Assembly (NCBI GenBank): GCA_022844045.1 | Contig: JALHMM010000009.1 | Coordinates: 1-64,000 of the forward strand | Source of the DNA: Reyranellaceae bacterium | Lineage (GTDB): Bacteria; Pseudomonadota; Alphaproteobacteria; Reyranellales; Reyranellaceae | Length of the DNA stretch: 64,000 nt | Direction of reading: 5' to 3' | The notes under the pieces: generated by a model | The model's database searches: none | What the model was told of the DNA's origin: nothing | The model's input: only the letters and a program-made list of their open reading frames with translations | Made by a program: the position numbers and the translations under genes | Part shown: positions 49,035 through 57,654 of the stretch, one piece after another | How the letters are laid out: each line of letters opens with the position of its first letter | Numbering within the stretch: position 1 is the stretch's first letter

Positions 49035-50210
49035 TCAGGCCAGTACCGCGCGTAGCGCCACGCCGAGCCGCCCGAAGTCATCGGCCGAGAGATAGGGCGC
49101 CGCGGCGATTCGCACCCAGGCGCGGTCCTGGAACGGCACGATCTGCGCTTCCAGCGCATGCTCCTCGCGCAACCGTCTCTTCAGTGCGAGCGTGTTATCG
49201 CGCGTCCCGGATACGCGCGAGGGCAGCGCGACAGTCGCCATCATCGCGCGCGCGTCCGGCGGCGTCGCCTCGTTGACCTCGAGCGCGGCGCAGAGCGACG
49301 GCACGGCGTGTTCGATCAAGCCATAGTTCCACGCCACCAGCCGCGCACGGCCGATCCGCTCGGCGAAGTCGAAGGCGGCGTCGACGCACAGCATCGGCGT
49401 CGGATCGTGCGTACCCTGCCAGTCGAACTCGGCGTTGTAGCCCTGGCCGTAGCCATGGCTGATCACCGTGGGATGCAGCCGCTCGCGCCACGCCGGCGAG
49501 GCCCACAGCACGCCGCAGCCACGCGGCACGAAGGCCCATTTGTGCAGGTTGCCGACATAGAGGTCGGCGCCCAGCGCCGGCACGTCGACGTCGCGCAGAT
49601 GGCCGGGCGCGTGCGCGCCGTCGATCGCCAGGGCCACGCCCTTCACCCGACACAGCGCGGCGATGCGCGCCACCGGCAGGATCAGCGCCGTGGGCGAGGT
49701 GATGTGGTCGACGATCACCAGCTTCGTGCGCGGCGTGATCGCGCGCTCGACCGCCTCGACAGCGCCGTCGTGGCTGTAATCGGGCCAGGGCAGGCGCGCG
49801 ATCACCACCTTCGCGCCGGGCGCCGATGATTCGTACAGCGCCGCCTGCAGCACGGCGTTGTAGCCGTGATCGGTCAGCACGATCTCGTCGCCCGCCTTCA
49901 GGCCGAGCGAGCGCAACACGCTGTTCAGCCCGGCCGTGGCGTTGGCAACGAACACCCAGCTCTCGCCGCTGCCGCCGAGCCACGCCGCGACGCGATGGGC
50001 CGCGGCGCGCGCCAGCGCCGCGAAGTGCTCGCGGTCGAAGAACGCCGTGGGGTTGGCCTCGATCTGGCGGCGCCAGACGTCCTGGGTGACGCGCACCGGC
50101 ACCGGCGTGACGCCATAGCCGCCGTGGTTGAGATAGGCGATGTCCGGGTCGAGGCCGAACAGGGCGGCCATCTCGTGCGACCCGAACGCTGGCGTGTCGG
50201 CCGGTGGCAT
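49035..50210 (-). CDS. Class V aminotransferase, isopenicillin-N-epimerase-like
   Basis: 391 aa from the ATG at 50210, with GGAGG upstream. YLNHGGYGVTP begins the fold, VFVANATAGLNSVLRSL binds the PLP phosphate, and IDGAHAPGHLR holds the PLP-stacking Asp/His. NLHKWAF carries the Schiff-base lysine. It belongs to the CefD/EgtE-like subgroup with epimerase or C-S lyase activities. The substrate cannot be assigned. Confidence 0.85.
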   Translation of the reverse strand: MPPADTPAFGSHEMAALFGLDPDIAYLNHGGYGVTPVPVRVTQDVWRRQIEANPTAFFDREHFAALARAAAHRVAAWLGGSGESWVFVANATAGLNSVLRSLGLKAGDEIVLTDHGYNAVLQAALYESSAPGAKVVIARLPWPDYSHDGAVEAVERAITPRTKLVIVDHITSPTALILPVARIAALCRVKGVALAIDGAHAPGHLRDVDVPALGADLYVGNLHKWAFVPRGCGVLWASPAWRERLHPTVISHGYGQGYNAEFDWQGTHDPTPMLCVDAAFDFAERIGRARLVAWNYGLIEHAVPSLCAALEVNEATPPDARAMMATVALPSRVSGTRDNTLALKRRLREEHALEAQIVPFQDRAWVRIAAAPYLSADDFGRLGVALRAVLA

Positions 50211-50315
50211 GGATCCTCCGGAAGGCTTCTGCGCCCTCGCCCCATCTTCGAGAGGCGCGGAGCGGGTTGCAAGGCGTCGTGCCATGGCTATGGTGCCGGC
50301 GAAAGGGACATCGCC

Positions 50316-50888
50316 ATGAACGGAACCGACGGCGCCGCCCTTGAGGCCGGCGATCTGGGACGCTCGCTGCGCGTCTGGCGCGCGCTGCGCCGCATGAAAC
50401 AGGGCCACGCCGCCGAGTTGCTCGGCGTATCGCAGGCCACGGTGTCGCGCTGGGAGTCCGGCCACCAAGCACCAACGTCGCCCGAACGCCAGGCGTTGCG
50501 CGCGTTGATGGCGGCACGGCTCGATGGCGCGGCCGATCATGCGCTGGCGCGGCTGGTGCGCGGATCGTCGCGCGAGGCGCACCTGATTTGCGACCTGACG
50601 CATCGTCTGCTGGCCGCCTCGCCCGCGCGCGAGCGGCGCTGGAGGCTGTCCGCCCGCGAGCTGCTGGGCACGTCGATGTGGCGCTTCCACACCGAAGCGA
50701 TCGCCCGCGCCGAGGCGGCGCTGCCGGCGCTGGGCTGGTACGGCGAGGCCCCACCAGAAGTCGAGGTGCTGACCGGCGCCAACGAATCGCGCGAGGTACC
50801 GATCCGTCGCGGCCGCTGCCGCTGGACGCGACTGCGCCTGTCCGACGGCAGCTACGCGCGGCTGGTCGAGACCGAGGCCGCCGCCTGA
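50316..50888 (+). CDS. XRE-family helix-turn-helix regulator
   Basis: 190 aa. The HTH lies at about residues 28-50 (QGHAAELLGVSQATVSRWESG). The C-terminal part (about 95-185) has no recognised domain; a small-ligand sensor is possible. It is divergent from the aminotransferase gene with about 105 bp between starts, so it may regulate that gene. Its 3' end overlaps the convergent methyltransferase gene by 37 bp. Confidence 0.82.
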   Translation: MNGTDGAALEAGDLGRSLRVWRALRRMKQGHAAELLGVSQATVSRWESGHQAPTSPERQALRALMAARLDGAADHALARLVRGSSREAHLICDLTHRLLAASPARERRWRLSARELLGTSMWRFHTEAIARAEAALPALGWYGEAPPEVEVLTGANESREVPIRRGRCRWTRLRLSDGSYARLVETEAAA

Positions 50889-51580
50889 TCCTTCGCCCAG
50901 ACCATGGCGAAGCTCACCGGTCGGTCGCGCTGCGCCGCCCATTTGGGTTTGGCCGCGATCCAGTCGTCGTCGACCAGGCCCTCGACCATCTCCGCCAGGC
51001 GCAGCCCGGCACCGAGGCCGGCCGCGACATGATCGCTGGTGAGATGCACGTGGCTTTCGATCGCAACCGGCTCGCCCGGCGCGCGATCGAAATGCGTCGG
51101 CATGCCGACCATCATCAGGAAGAACGGGTGGTAGCCCACCAGCACGAAACGGCGGCCGGGCGCGAGCAGGCGCGCGGCCTCGCGATATACCGGCCGCAGA
51201 TCGGCAAGATGCTCGTCGGCCAGCACCATGGTCGCGAGATCGCATGAACCGCCGCCGAGTCCCGTGGCGGTGATATCAGCGAGTGTCAGGCGCTGATAGA
51301 CGCCCTTGCCGCGCGCGCCCTCGAGCATCGCCTGGGTGAAGTCCACACCGTGCAGATTCGTGACGCCTGACTTGCGCAGCCACACCCCGATGCGGCCAGT
51401 GCCGCAGGCAAGGTCGATGGCGTTGGCGGCGCGCGGCCACTCGACGCTTCGTAAACGGCCCAGCAGCCGCAGGTCCATCAGGTCGAGGACTGTGTCCTCG
51501 TACGTGCGAGCCCATTCGCCGTAGCCCTCGCGCACGGGCACGGTCGGGTAGTGACGCTGGTCGAATTTCGCGAAGTCCAT
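50852..51580 (-). CDS. Class I SAM-dependent methyltransferase
   Basis: 242 aa. Motif I is AIDLACGTGRIGVWL, followed by LHGVDFTQAMLEGAR (motif post-I) and CDLATMVLADEHLADL. The later RLLAPGRRFVLVGYHP is the motif II/III region of the Methyltransf_11/25 group. The acceptor is unknown. It is the only gene on its strand here. Confidence 0.85.
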   Translation of the reverse strand: MDFAKFDQRHYPTVPVREGYGEWARTYEDTVLDLMDLRLLGRLRSVEWPRAANAIDLACGTGRIGVWLRKSGVTNLHGVDFTQAMLEGARGKGVYQRLTLADITATGLGGGSCDLATMVLADEHLADLRPVYREAARLLAPGRRFVLVGYHPFFLMMVGMPTHFDRAPGEPVAIESHVHLTSDHVAAGLGAGLRLAEMVEGLVDDDWIAAKPKWAAQRDRPVSFAMVWAKDQAAASVSTSRA

Positions 51581-51634
51581 GGCCGCAGAATACGCCCGGG
51601 CGCCCCGGACCGGGATGAATGAATTATGCGTGGG

Positions 51635-51916
51635 CTACTTCAGTTCCACGCCGATAGCGTCGCGCAGCGCCTCGAAGGCCTTCGCCGGCCCGAGCTTCAG
51701 CATCAGTTCGTGCCACCAGGCGGCGGTGTCGGCGACATGCAGGTTGAAGGTCGAGGGCGGCAGGTCGCGCGACCATTTCGCCAGGCCCTGGCTGTTGAAC
51801 ACCAGCAGGATGGCGAGCGCGATGGCCATGATCGGCGGCAGCACCCACAGGCGCTGTGGCCGCATGTCGGTCTCGAGCTCGATCGTGCCCGGGGCGAGGT
51901 CGTCGCTCGCGCTCAT
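51635..51916 (-). CDS. Small single-TM protein linked to the O-acyltransferase
   Basis: 93 aa. One TM helix (LWVLPPIMAIALAILLVFN) separates a short cytosolic head from a tail of about 50 residues. It begins 12 bp after the MBOAT stop, so the two are co-expressed. No family is recognised; an accessory subunit of the acylation machinery is an inference from position. Confidence 0.7.
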   Translation of the reverse strand: MSASDDLAPGTIELETDMRPQRLWVLPPIMAIALAILLVFNSQGLAKWSRDLPPSTFNLHVADTAAWWHELMLKLGPAKAFEALRDAIGVELK

Positions 51917-51928
51917 CGCCGTGCTCCC

Positions 51929-53347
51929 TCAGAACTGGAAGTAGATGAAGGGGGCGGCACCATCGCCGCCGATCGCCTCGATCACCAGCAGCGAGACGCC
52001 GATCAGCGCGCCCACCGCCCAGGTGGGCAGGCGGTGGTAGAGGCGATCGGTGCGCTGCAACGTGTCGGCCGGCGTGAACTGGATGGCCATGCCGAAGGCG
52101 ATCAACACCAACAGGAAGGGCGTCAGCAGCTCCGATGGCCGCGACCAGTCGCCGAAGCCGGCCAGCATCTCCCAGACCCGCGCCAGGTTCTCGGCGCGGA
52201 AGAAGATCCAGCAGAAGCAGACGAAGTGGAAGATCAGCAGCACGCCCAGCGCGCGGCGCCACAGCGGCTTGTTTTCGGCGTCGCGGCCGAAACCGGTGGC
52301 GCGCTCCAGCGCGAGGAAGCCGCCATGCAGCGCGCCCCAGATCAGGAACTTCCACGCAGCACCATGCCAGATGCCGCCCAGCACCATGGTCAGCAGCAGA
52401 TTGCGATAGGTCTTGAGCTCGCTGCCGCGATTGCCGCCGAGCGGGATGTAGAGGTAGTCGCGCAGCCAGCTCGACAGCGACATGTGCCAGCGGCGCCAGA
52501 AATCGGCCAGGGTCTCGGCGCGGTAGGGCTGGTTGAAGTTGCGCTGGAAGCGATAGCCGAGCAGGGCGGCGACGCCGATGGCGATGTCGCTGTAAGCGCT
52601 GAAGTCGCAGTAGATCTGCACCGCGTAGGCGTAGACCGCGAACAGCAGGTCGACGGCGCCGTAGGCTGTGGGATCGAAGAACGCCTTGTCGACCAGGCTG
52701 ACCGCCAGATAATTGGCGACGATCGCCTTCTTGAATACGCCCCACATGATCAGGATCAGCCCCAGCCCGACGAAGACGCGGTTGGGGCTGGGCGGCGTCT
52801 CGAGCTGCGGCAGGAAAGCGGCGGCGCGCACGATCGGGCCGGCCACCAGATGCGGGAAGAACGAGATGAAGAACATCACGTCGATCAGCGGCCGCGAGCG
52901 GTCGAGATCGCCGCGATAGAGGTCGACGATGTAGGAGATGCCCTGGAAGGTGAAGAACGAGATGCCCACCGGCAGGATGATCTCGAGGAAGGGCAGCTCG
53001 CGCTCCATGCCGAGCGAGCGCAGCAGCTCGCCGAGCGATTCGATGAACCAGCCGTAGTACTTGAAGAAGCCCAGCAGCGAGAGGTTGAGGATCACAGCGA
53101 GGATGACGACGCGTTTGCACCAGACGGTGCCGCGCGTGCGGTCGATCAGCCTGCCGGCGATGAAGTTCAGCGCCACGCTGCCGAACAGCAGGAAGGCCAG
53201 CTTCCAGTTCCAGAAGGCGTAGAAGAAATAGCTCGCGCCGATGATCGCCAGCTTGTGCAGAGTGTGCGCGCGCGTGATCGCCAACGCCCAGGCGATCGGG
53301 CAGACCACCAGGAAGAACAGCAGAAAGTTGAGCGTCGGGAAGATCAT
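51929..53347 (-). CDS. MBOAT-family O-acyltransferase (AlgI/DltB/PatA-like)
   Basis: 472 aa with at least ten hydrophobic segments. FWRRWHMSLSSWLRDYLYIPLGGNRG is the AlgI core block, and MVLGGIWHGAAWKFLIWGALHG contains the catalytic histidine of the family. These membrane proteins pass acyl groups across the membrane to surface polymers such as alginate or peptidoglycan. The adjoining SGNH proteins are likely extracytoplasmic partners that complete the transfer. The acceptor polymer is not encoded nearby. Confidence 0.93.
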   Translation of the reverse strand: MIFPTLNFLLFFLVVCPIAWALAITRAHTLHKLAIIGASYFFYAFWNWKLAFLLFGSVALNFIAGRLIDRTRGTVWCKRVVILAVILNLSLLGFFKYYGWFIESLGELLRSLGMERELPFLEIILPVGISFFTFQGISYIVDLYRGDLDRSRPLIDVMFFISFFPHLVAGPIVRAAAFLPQLETPPSPNRVFVGLGLILIMWGVFKKAIVANYLAVSLVDKAFFDPTAYGAVDLLFAVYAYAVQIYCDFSAYSDIAIGVAALLGYRFQRNFNQPYRAETLADFWRRWHMSLSSWLRDYLYIPLGGNRGSELKTYRNLLLTMVLGGIWHGAAWKFLIWGALHGGFLALERATGFGRDAENKPLWRRALGVLLIFHFVCFCWIFFRAENLARVWEMLAGFGDWSRPSELLTPFLLVLIAFGMAIQFTPADTLQRTDRLYHRLPTWAVGALIGVSLLVIEAIGGDGAAPFIYFQF

Positions 53348-53398
53348 CGCGAGGTGCTGTCGTCCTGAGCGCAGCGAAGGACCCGGCGCGAGCTCATC

Positions 53399-54739
53399 TC
53401 AGCGCCGGCGGTAGCCGGCCATCAGCTCGGTGAACAGCCGGTCGGCGGTGAGGTGGTAGCCGGCTTCGCGCATGTGGACACGGTCGCCATGGCCCAGCCC
53501 GTCGCGCGCGAAGCGGTCGGCGCCGCAGTCGCCGCCCTGCACGCGCGACCAGTCGAAGAAGTAGAGGTTGCGCTGGCGCGCCGCCAGGCGCTGCGCTTCG
53601 CGCACATGGGCGATGCCCGCCGGCGCGTGCCAGCGGCAGAGCTTGCGGTCGCGTCCGTTGAGCATGGCGGTGTAGTTCTCGATCTCCGCCCCGCGCAACG
53701 GCGCGCAACTGGCGCCGGCGCCGCCACCGCCGCAAAAGGACGGGAAGCGGTTGGCGTCGGGTGGGCCCACGATCACGACCGAGGCGTTGGGCACGGCCTG
53801 GCGGATCATATCGACATAGGAGCCGAACTCGCGGCCGTAGTCGCCCAGTCGCTCCTTGGCGGCGAAGCCTTCGTTGGTGCCGAAGGCCAGCACCACCAGG
53901 CCGGGATCGAGATGCTTGAGCTCGTAGGCGGTGATCTTCCAGTCCCAGCGGCCGAGGATATTGATCTGCGCGCCGCCGAAGCCCAGCGCCGCGAGCGTCA
54001 CGCCACGCTGGCGGCGGTAGACTCCCCAGTCGGCGATATCGACCGGCCCGTTGCCGCGCGGCCGCAGCTCCAGCGAGCGCGCGTTGGGCGCGTTGATGGT
54101 GGCGCGATCGAGCAGATAGGCGCCGCCAGAGGTGTTGATCTCGGAATGGAAGCGGCCGTCGATATAGACCTGGATGGCGCCGCCGCCGGGCCGCTTGAAA
54201 TAGTGGATCTCGGCGCTGTCGAAAGAGCCGCCATCCCGGGCGTTGGCGTTGTCAGCGACCAGCGACATCGAATCGGTCGACTTGCTGCCACGGGTGACGA
54301 AGCCCGACAGGCCGAAGGTGCCCTCGGCGCCGACCCGGTTGCTGCTGAGCACCTGCCACGCGCCGGTCTGCTGCACCTTGACCTGGTAGGGCCGCCAGTA
54401 GGGGAAGGGATAGCCCGGCGGCATCAGCCCGCGGCCGGCGTCGCCGAACTGGCGCTGGAAAAGCTCGCGCAGGCGGCCGCTGAAATGATCGTTGGAGGTG
54501 TGGCTGTCGCCGATCTGCACGATGTTGACCCGGCCGCGCCGGCCGCTCTGCAGCTCGTTGAGCTGGCGGTGCAGGCCGGTGAGCTGGGTCGCGGGCGCCG
54601 CCGCCGCGGCACCGCCGGCGGTGCTGCTCTCGCCGCTGTCGGGCGAGCACGCGAGCATCAGTCCGAGCGCGAAGATGCCGGCGAACAGCGGCAGGCGGCG
54701 CGGCGCGAGGGCGGTCGCGGAGGTCAAGCGCGGCATCAT
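53399..54739 (-). CDS. SGNH/GDSL hydrolase-family lipoprotein, O-acetylation partner
   Basis: 446 aa. A lipoprotein signal ends at LMLAC near residue 31. Block I IVQIGDSHTSNDHFSG supplies the Ser; VVLAFGTNEGF is the Asn block; the final DRVHMREAGYHL gives Asp and His. A jelly-roll insert occupies the middle. The GDAGRGLMPPG stretch is typical of SGNH proteins encoded with MBOAT acyltransferases. It probably attaches or removes acetyl groups on an exported polymer. It is 51 bp upstream of the MBOAT gene. Confidence 0.85.
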   Translation of the reverse strand: MMPRLTSATALAPRRLPLFAGIFALGLMLACSPDSGESSTAGGAAAAAPATQLTGLHRQLNELQSGRRGRVNIVQIGDSHTSNDHFSGRLRELFQRQFGDAGRGLMPPGYPFPYWRPYQVKVQQTGAWQVLSSNRVGAEGTFGLSGFVTRGSKSTDSMSLVADNANARDGGSFDSAEIHYFKRPGGGAIQVYIDGRFHSEINTSGGAYLLDRATINAPNARSLELRPRGNGPVDIADWGVYRRQRGVTLAALGFGGAQINILGRWDWKITAYELKHLDPGLVVLAFGTNEGFAAKERLGDYGREFGSYVDMIRQAVPNASVVIVGPPDANRFPSFCGGGGAGASCAPLRGAEIENYTAMLNGRDRKLCRWHAPAGIAHVREAQRLAARQRNLYFFDWSRVQGGDCGADRFARDGLGHGDRVHMREAGYHLTADRLFTELMAGYRRR

Positions 54740-54802
54740 GGGCGGCGTGGTCCGTCCGGGTGAGGGGGAAACCGCCGCCGTCCTTCTGCGGAACGGGCGA
54801 CG

Positions 54803-55633
54803 CTAGCCTTTGGCCGCCAGAATCTTGAACGGCGGCACGTTCTCGCGCAAGAGCTTGAGCACCGAATCGCCGATCAACTCGTAGGCAGGGTCGGCGAAAT
54901 GCACGCCGTCATTGGCGCGCATCAGCCGGGTGACGCCCTTGAGGTCCTTGAAATGGGCCTGATAGGCGCCGTTCTCGTCGGCGGTCATCTGCCAGGTCGG
55001 CAACAGCTTCACGTAAGGACGGGTCCGGGCGGCGTTGGTGACGATCTCGTTGATCAGCCGCGCGTCGGCGCTGGCGTCGTCGGCGCGCATGACCGGTAGC
55101 AGGATCCAGATCGTCGGCAGCTTGTGCTGCTGCAGCTTGTCCATGAAGGCGCCGACTCGGCCGGCGTAGAGTTCCTGCCAGGCCTTGCTGCGGAACAGCG
55201 CCTTGGACTGGTTGCCGACGAAGAACGAGCGTCGGTCGTTGGCGCCGATCATCATCACCACGGCGTCGACCGGGCCGGCGGCCAGCGCCGCGTCGATCAT
55301 GTCGGTGAGGTCGCTGCCGGTGAAGCCGACCGAGTTCTTGGCGCCCCTGTGGAAGCTGTAGCGCTTGTCGCGCACCATCAGGCGGTAGAGGCCGCCCCAC
55401 ATGCCGTCGCCCAGCGAATCGCCCATCACGGCGACGGTGACCTTGGCCGGTGGCGGGCCGGCGGGGGCGACGTTTGCGTTGGGCGGCCAGGCGCCGCCCT
55501 TGGGCGGGGCCGCGAAATCGGCCGAGGTCGGCGGCGGCGGCGGCTCGACGAACGGGATGGATGGCATCCCCTGCTGCGCCTGAGCGGGCATGGTGAACAG
55601 GAGAAGCGACAACACGAAGATCAGGGTACGCAC
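54803..55633 (-). CDS. DUF459-type SGNH protein, exported
   Basis: 276 aa if the GTG at 55633 is used, which gives a compact signal peptide (TLIFVLSLLLFTMPAQAQQ); an ATG at 55681 would add 16 residues. A Pro-rich spacer precedes VAVMGDSLGDGMWGGL (Ser block), VVMMIGANDRRSF (Asn block) and NDGVHFADPAYELIGD (Asp-His block). DUF459 proteins often accompany MBOAT genes. With the two genes downstream it forms an SGNH-SGNH-MBOAT module. Confidence 0.8.
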   Translation of the reverse strand: MRTLIFVLSLLLFTMPAQAQQGMPSIPFVEPPPPPTSADFAAPPKGGAWPPNANVAPAGPPPAKVTVAVMGDSLGDGMWGGLYRLMVRDKRYSFHRGAKNSVGFTGSDLTDMIDAALAAGPVDAVVMMIGANDRRSFFVGNQSKALFRSKAWQELYAGRVGAFMDKLQQHKLPTIWILLPVMRADDASADARLINEIVTNAARTRPYVKLLPTWQMTADENGAYQAHFKDLKGVTRLMRANDGVHFADPAYELIGDSVLKLLRENVPPFKILAAKG

Positions 55634-55818
55634 GTTGGCACACCGGTACGAAGAGGGTGAGTCTTTGTAAGCGCGGGGCATGAGTCGGACAACGGCCGAA
55701 GCGTCGCACGCGTCATGCGCGCGCGTGGGCGAGCGCGGCCGGAAAACCGCCATGTTCCGGGGCGGTCGTGCGGATTTGGTGCAGTGGTTGCTGTCATCCC
55801 GCGCAGAGCGCGGAATGG

Positions 55819-56604
55819 CTACAGCTTGATGCCGCGCAGGAAGCTGGTGCGGGCGCGGGCGGCTTCCATCAGGAAGGCGAAGTCGTTGCCGGCCAGCAGC
55901 ATGCGCACGCCCATCTTGATGTAGCGCTCCATGATCGGCGGGTTGTAGACGCCGCCCATGCCGGGCTGCTTGCCGTGCTTCTTGCAGGCGGCGATCACCG
56001 TCTCGTAGGCCTTCACGACATCGGCATGGTCGATCTGGCCGGGCACGCCCATCTCCATAGTCAGGTCGCTGGTGCCGATCATCAGCACGTCGATGCCCGG
56101 CACGGCGGCGATGGCCTCGGCGTTGGCGATCGCCAGCGGCGTCTCGAGCATGACCGTGACCAGGATCGCCTCGTTGACCATCTTGGTGCTCTGCGCCTGC
56201 GACAGGGCCTCGAAGGCCATCTGCGGTGCGGCGCCGGCGACCGAGCGGTGTCCCACAGGCGGATACCGCAGGCGGTCGGCGATCGCCTTGGCCTGCTCCG
56301 GCGTGTCGACATGCGGCATGACGATGCCCATGGCGCCGCCGTCGAGCACGCGGGTGGCCATGTCGAGCTGGAACTCCGGCACGCGCACGATCGGCGCGAT
56401 GCCGTAGCCGTTGGCGGCGACCGAGATCTGCACCGCCATGTCGAGGCTCATCGAGTTGTGCTCGCAGTCGATGAACAGCCAGTCGAAACCGGCGGTCTTC
56501 ATCGCCGGCGCGATGTCGACGGTGCGCGCCTGGCGCAGCCCGCAGCCCAATGCCGGCTCGCCCTTGTTCATGCGCTCGCGCGCGGAATTGCGCAGCTCGG
56601 CCAT
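55819..56604 (-). CDS. HpcH/HpaI aldolase/citrate lyase family protein
   Basis: 261 aa. FDWLFIDCEHNSMSLD, RVLDGGAMGIVMPHVDTPEQA and LETPLAIANAEAIAAVPGIDVLMIGTSDL follow the metal-dependent class II pyruvate aldolase fold; Glu of LETP and Asp of GTSD are metal ligands. The family cleaves 2-keto-3-deoxy acids or 4-hydroxy-2-oxo acids to pyruvate and an aldehyde. Nearby SDR, D-2-hydroxyacid dehydrogenase and alpha/beta hydrolase genes hint at sugar-acid or aromatic-acid catabolism, but no operon joins them. Confidence 0.87.
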   Translation of the reverse strand: MAELRNSARERMNKGEPALGCGLRQARTVDIAPAMKTAGFDWLFIDCEHNSMSLDMAVQISVAANGYGIAPIVRVPEFQLDMATRVLDGGAMGIVMPHVDTPEQAKAIADRLRYPPVGHRSVAGAAPQMAFEALSQAQSTKMVNEAILVTVMLETPLAIANAEAIAAVPGIDVLMIGTSDLTMEMGVPGQIDHADVVKAYETVIAACKKHGKQPGMGGVYNPPIMERYIKMGVRMLLAGNDFAFLMEAARARTSFLRGIKL

Positions 56605-56725
56605 GGTCGTTCCTTCCCTGTCGATGTTTCACGGGGGATCGTAGAGGCCTGCCCGGCTACCTTCAATTCATCGCCATCGGCCACGCCGCATGGCAGGGTC
56701 ACGCGTCAGCAGCGGGGAGGAACGC

Positions 56726-57493
56726 ATGGCACAGGATCGCGTGGCACTGGTCACCGGTGCCGGCTCGGGCATCGGCCGCGCCACGGTGCGCAAGCTGCTG
56801 GCCGCCGGCGCGCGCGTCGTCGCCACCGATCGCGACGCCAAGGGCCTGGCGGAGACGGCGACCTTGGCAGCCGCCGGCGACCGTCTGCGCACCCTGGTGC
56901 AGGACGTGACGCACGACACCGCGCCGGCCGACGCCGTGCGCGTTGCGGTCGATGGCTTTGGCGGGCTCGACTGGCTGGTGAACAACGCCGGCATCGGCCG
57001 GTCGACCAATGTCGCCGACACCGAGGACGCCGACTGGGACCGCTTCATGCAGACCAACCTGCGCAGCGTGTTCCGCTTCTCGCGCCAGGCGCTGGGCGTG
57101 ATGCGGCCCGGCCGCGGCGCCATCGTGCACCTGGCCTCGGTCTTCGGCCTGATCGGCTACCCTGGCTCGGCCGCCTACTCGACGGCCAAGGCGGCGGTGG
57201 TGGGGCTGACGCACCAGATGGCCGCCGACTACGGCCCCAAGGGCATCCGCGTTAACGCCGTGGCGCCGGGCCTGATCGAGACCGGCATGACGCGCGAACG
57301 CCTGCACGGCGATGCGCGCTATCGCAAGCTGATGCTCGACACCACGCCATTCCCGCGCTGGGGCCAGCCCGAGGACATCGCCAACGCCATCGCCTTCCTG
57401 CTGTCGGACGAGGCCTCGTTCATCAACGGCCATGTGCTGGCCGTCGATGGCGGATGGAGCGTAACGAACTACGTGAAGAGCGCGTTCGACTGA
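56726..57493 (+). CDS. Short-chain dehydrogenase/reductase (SDR)
   Basis: 255 aa from the ATG at 56726 with GGGGAGG at 56714-56720. TGAGSGIGRA is the cofactor motif, NNAGIG follows, and the catalytic YSTAK sits after LASVFGLIGYPGSAA. The C-terminal INGHVLAVDGGWSV is typical of classical SDRs. ATDRD at the end of strand 2 suggests NAD(H). Substrate unknown. The gene is divergent from the aldolase gene. Confidence 0.9.
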   Translation: MAQDRVALVTGAGSGIGRATVRKLLAAGARVVATDRDAKGLAETATLAAAGDRLRTLVQDVTHDTAPADAVRVAVDGFGGLDWLVNNAGIGRSTNVADTEDADWDRFMQTNLRSVFRFSRQALGVMRPGRGAIVHLASVFGLIGYPGSAAYSTAKAAVVGLTHQMAADYGPKGIRVNAVAPGLIETGMTRERLHGDARYRKLMLDTTPFPRWGQPEDIANAIAFLLSDEASFINGHVLAVDGGWSVTNYVKSAFD

Positions 57494-57496
57494 ATA

Positions 57497-57649
57497 CCTT
57501 CTCCCCGCGAAGGCGGGGAGAAGGTGCCCGAAGGGCGGATGAGGGGCTTCGCGGTGCCGCTACCAACAACGTCGGCGATGTTGAGACAGAAGCCCCTCAT
57601 CCGCCTCGCTAACGCTCGGCACCTTCTCCCCGCCTTCGCGGGGAGAAGG
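57497..57649. repeat. Palindromic intergenic element, family A copy 4
   Basis: The outer hairpins are conserved. In this copy the CCCGAAGGGCGGATGAGG arm comes first and the CTCATCCGCCTCGCTAACGCTCGG arm second, so it is inverted relative to copy 1. It lies between convergent genes. Confidence 0.9.
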
Positions 57650-57654
57650 AAAAC

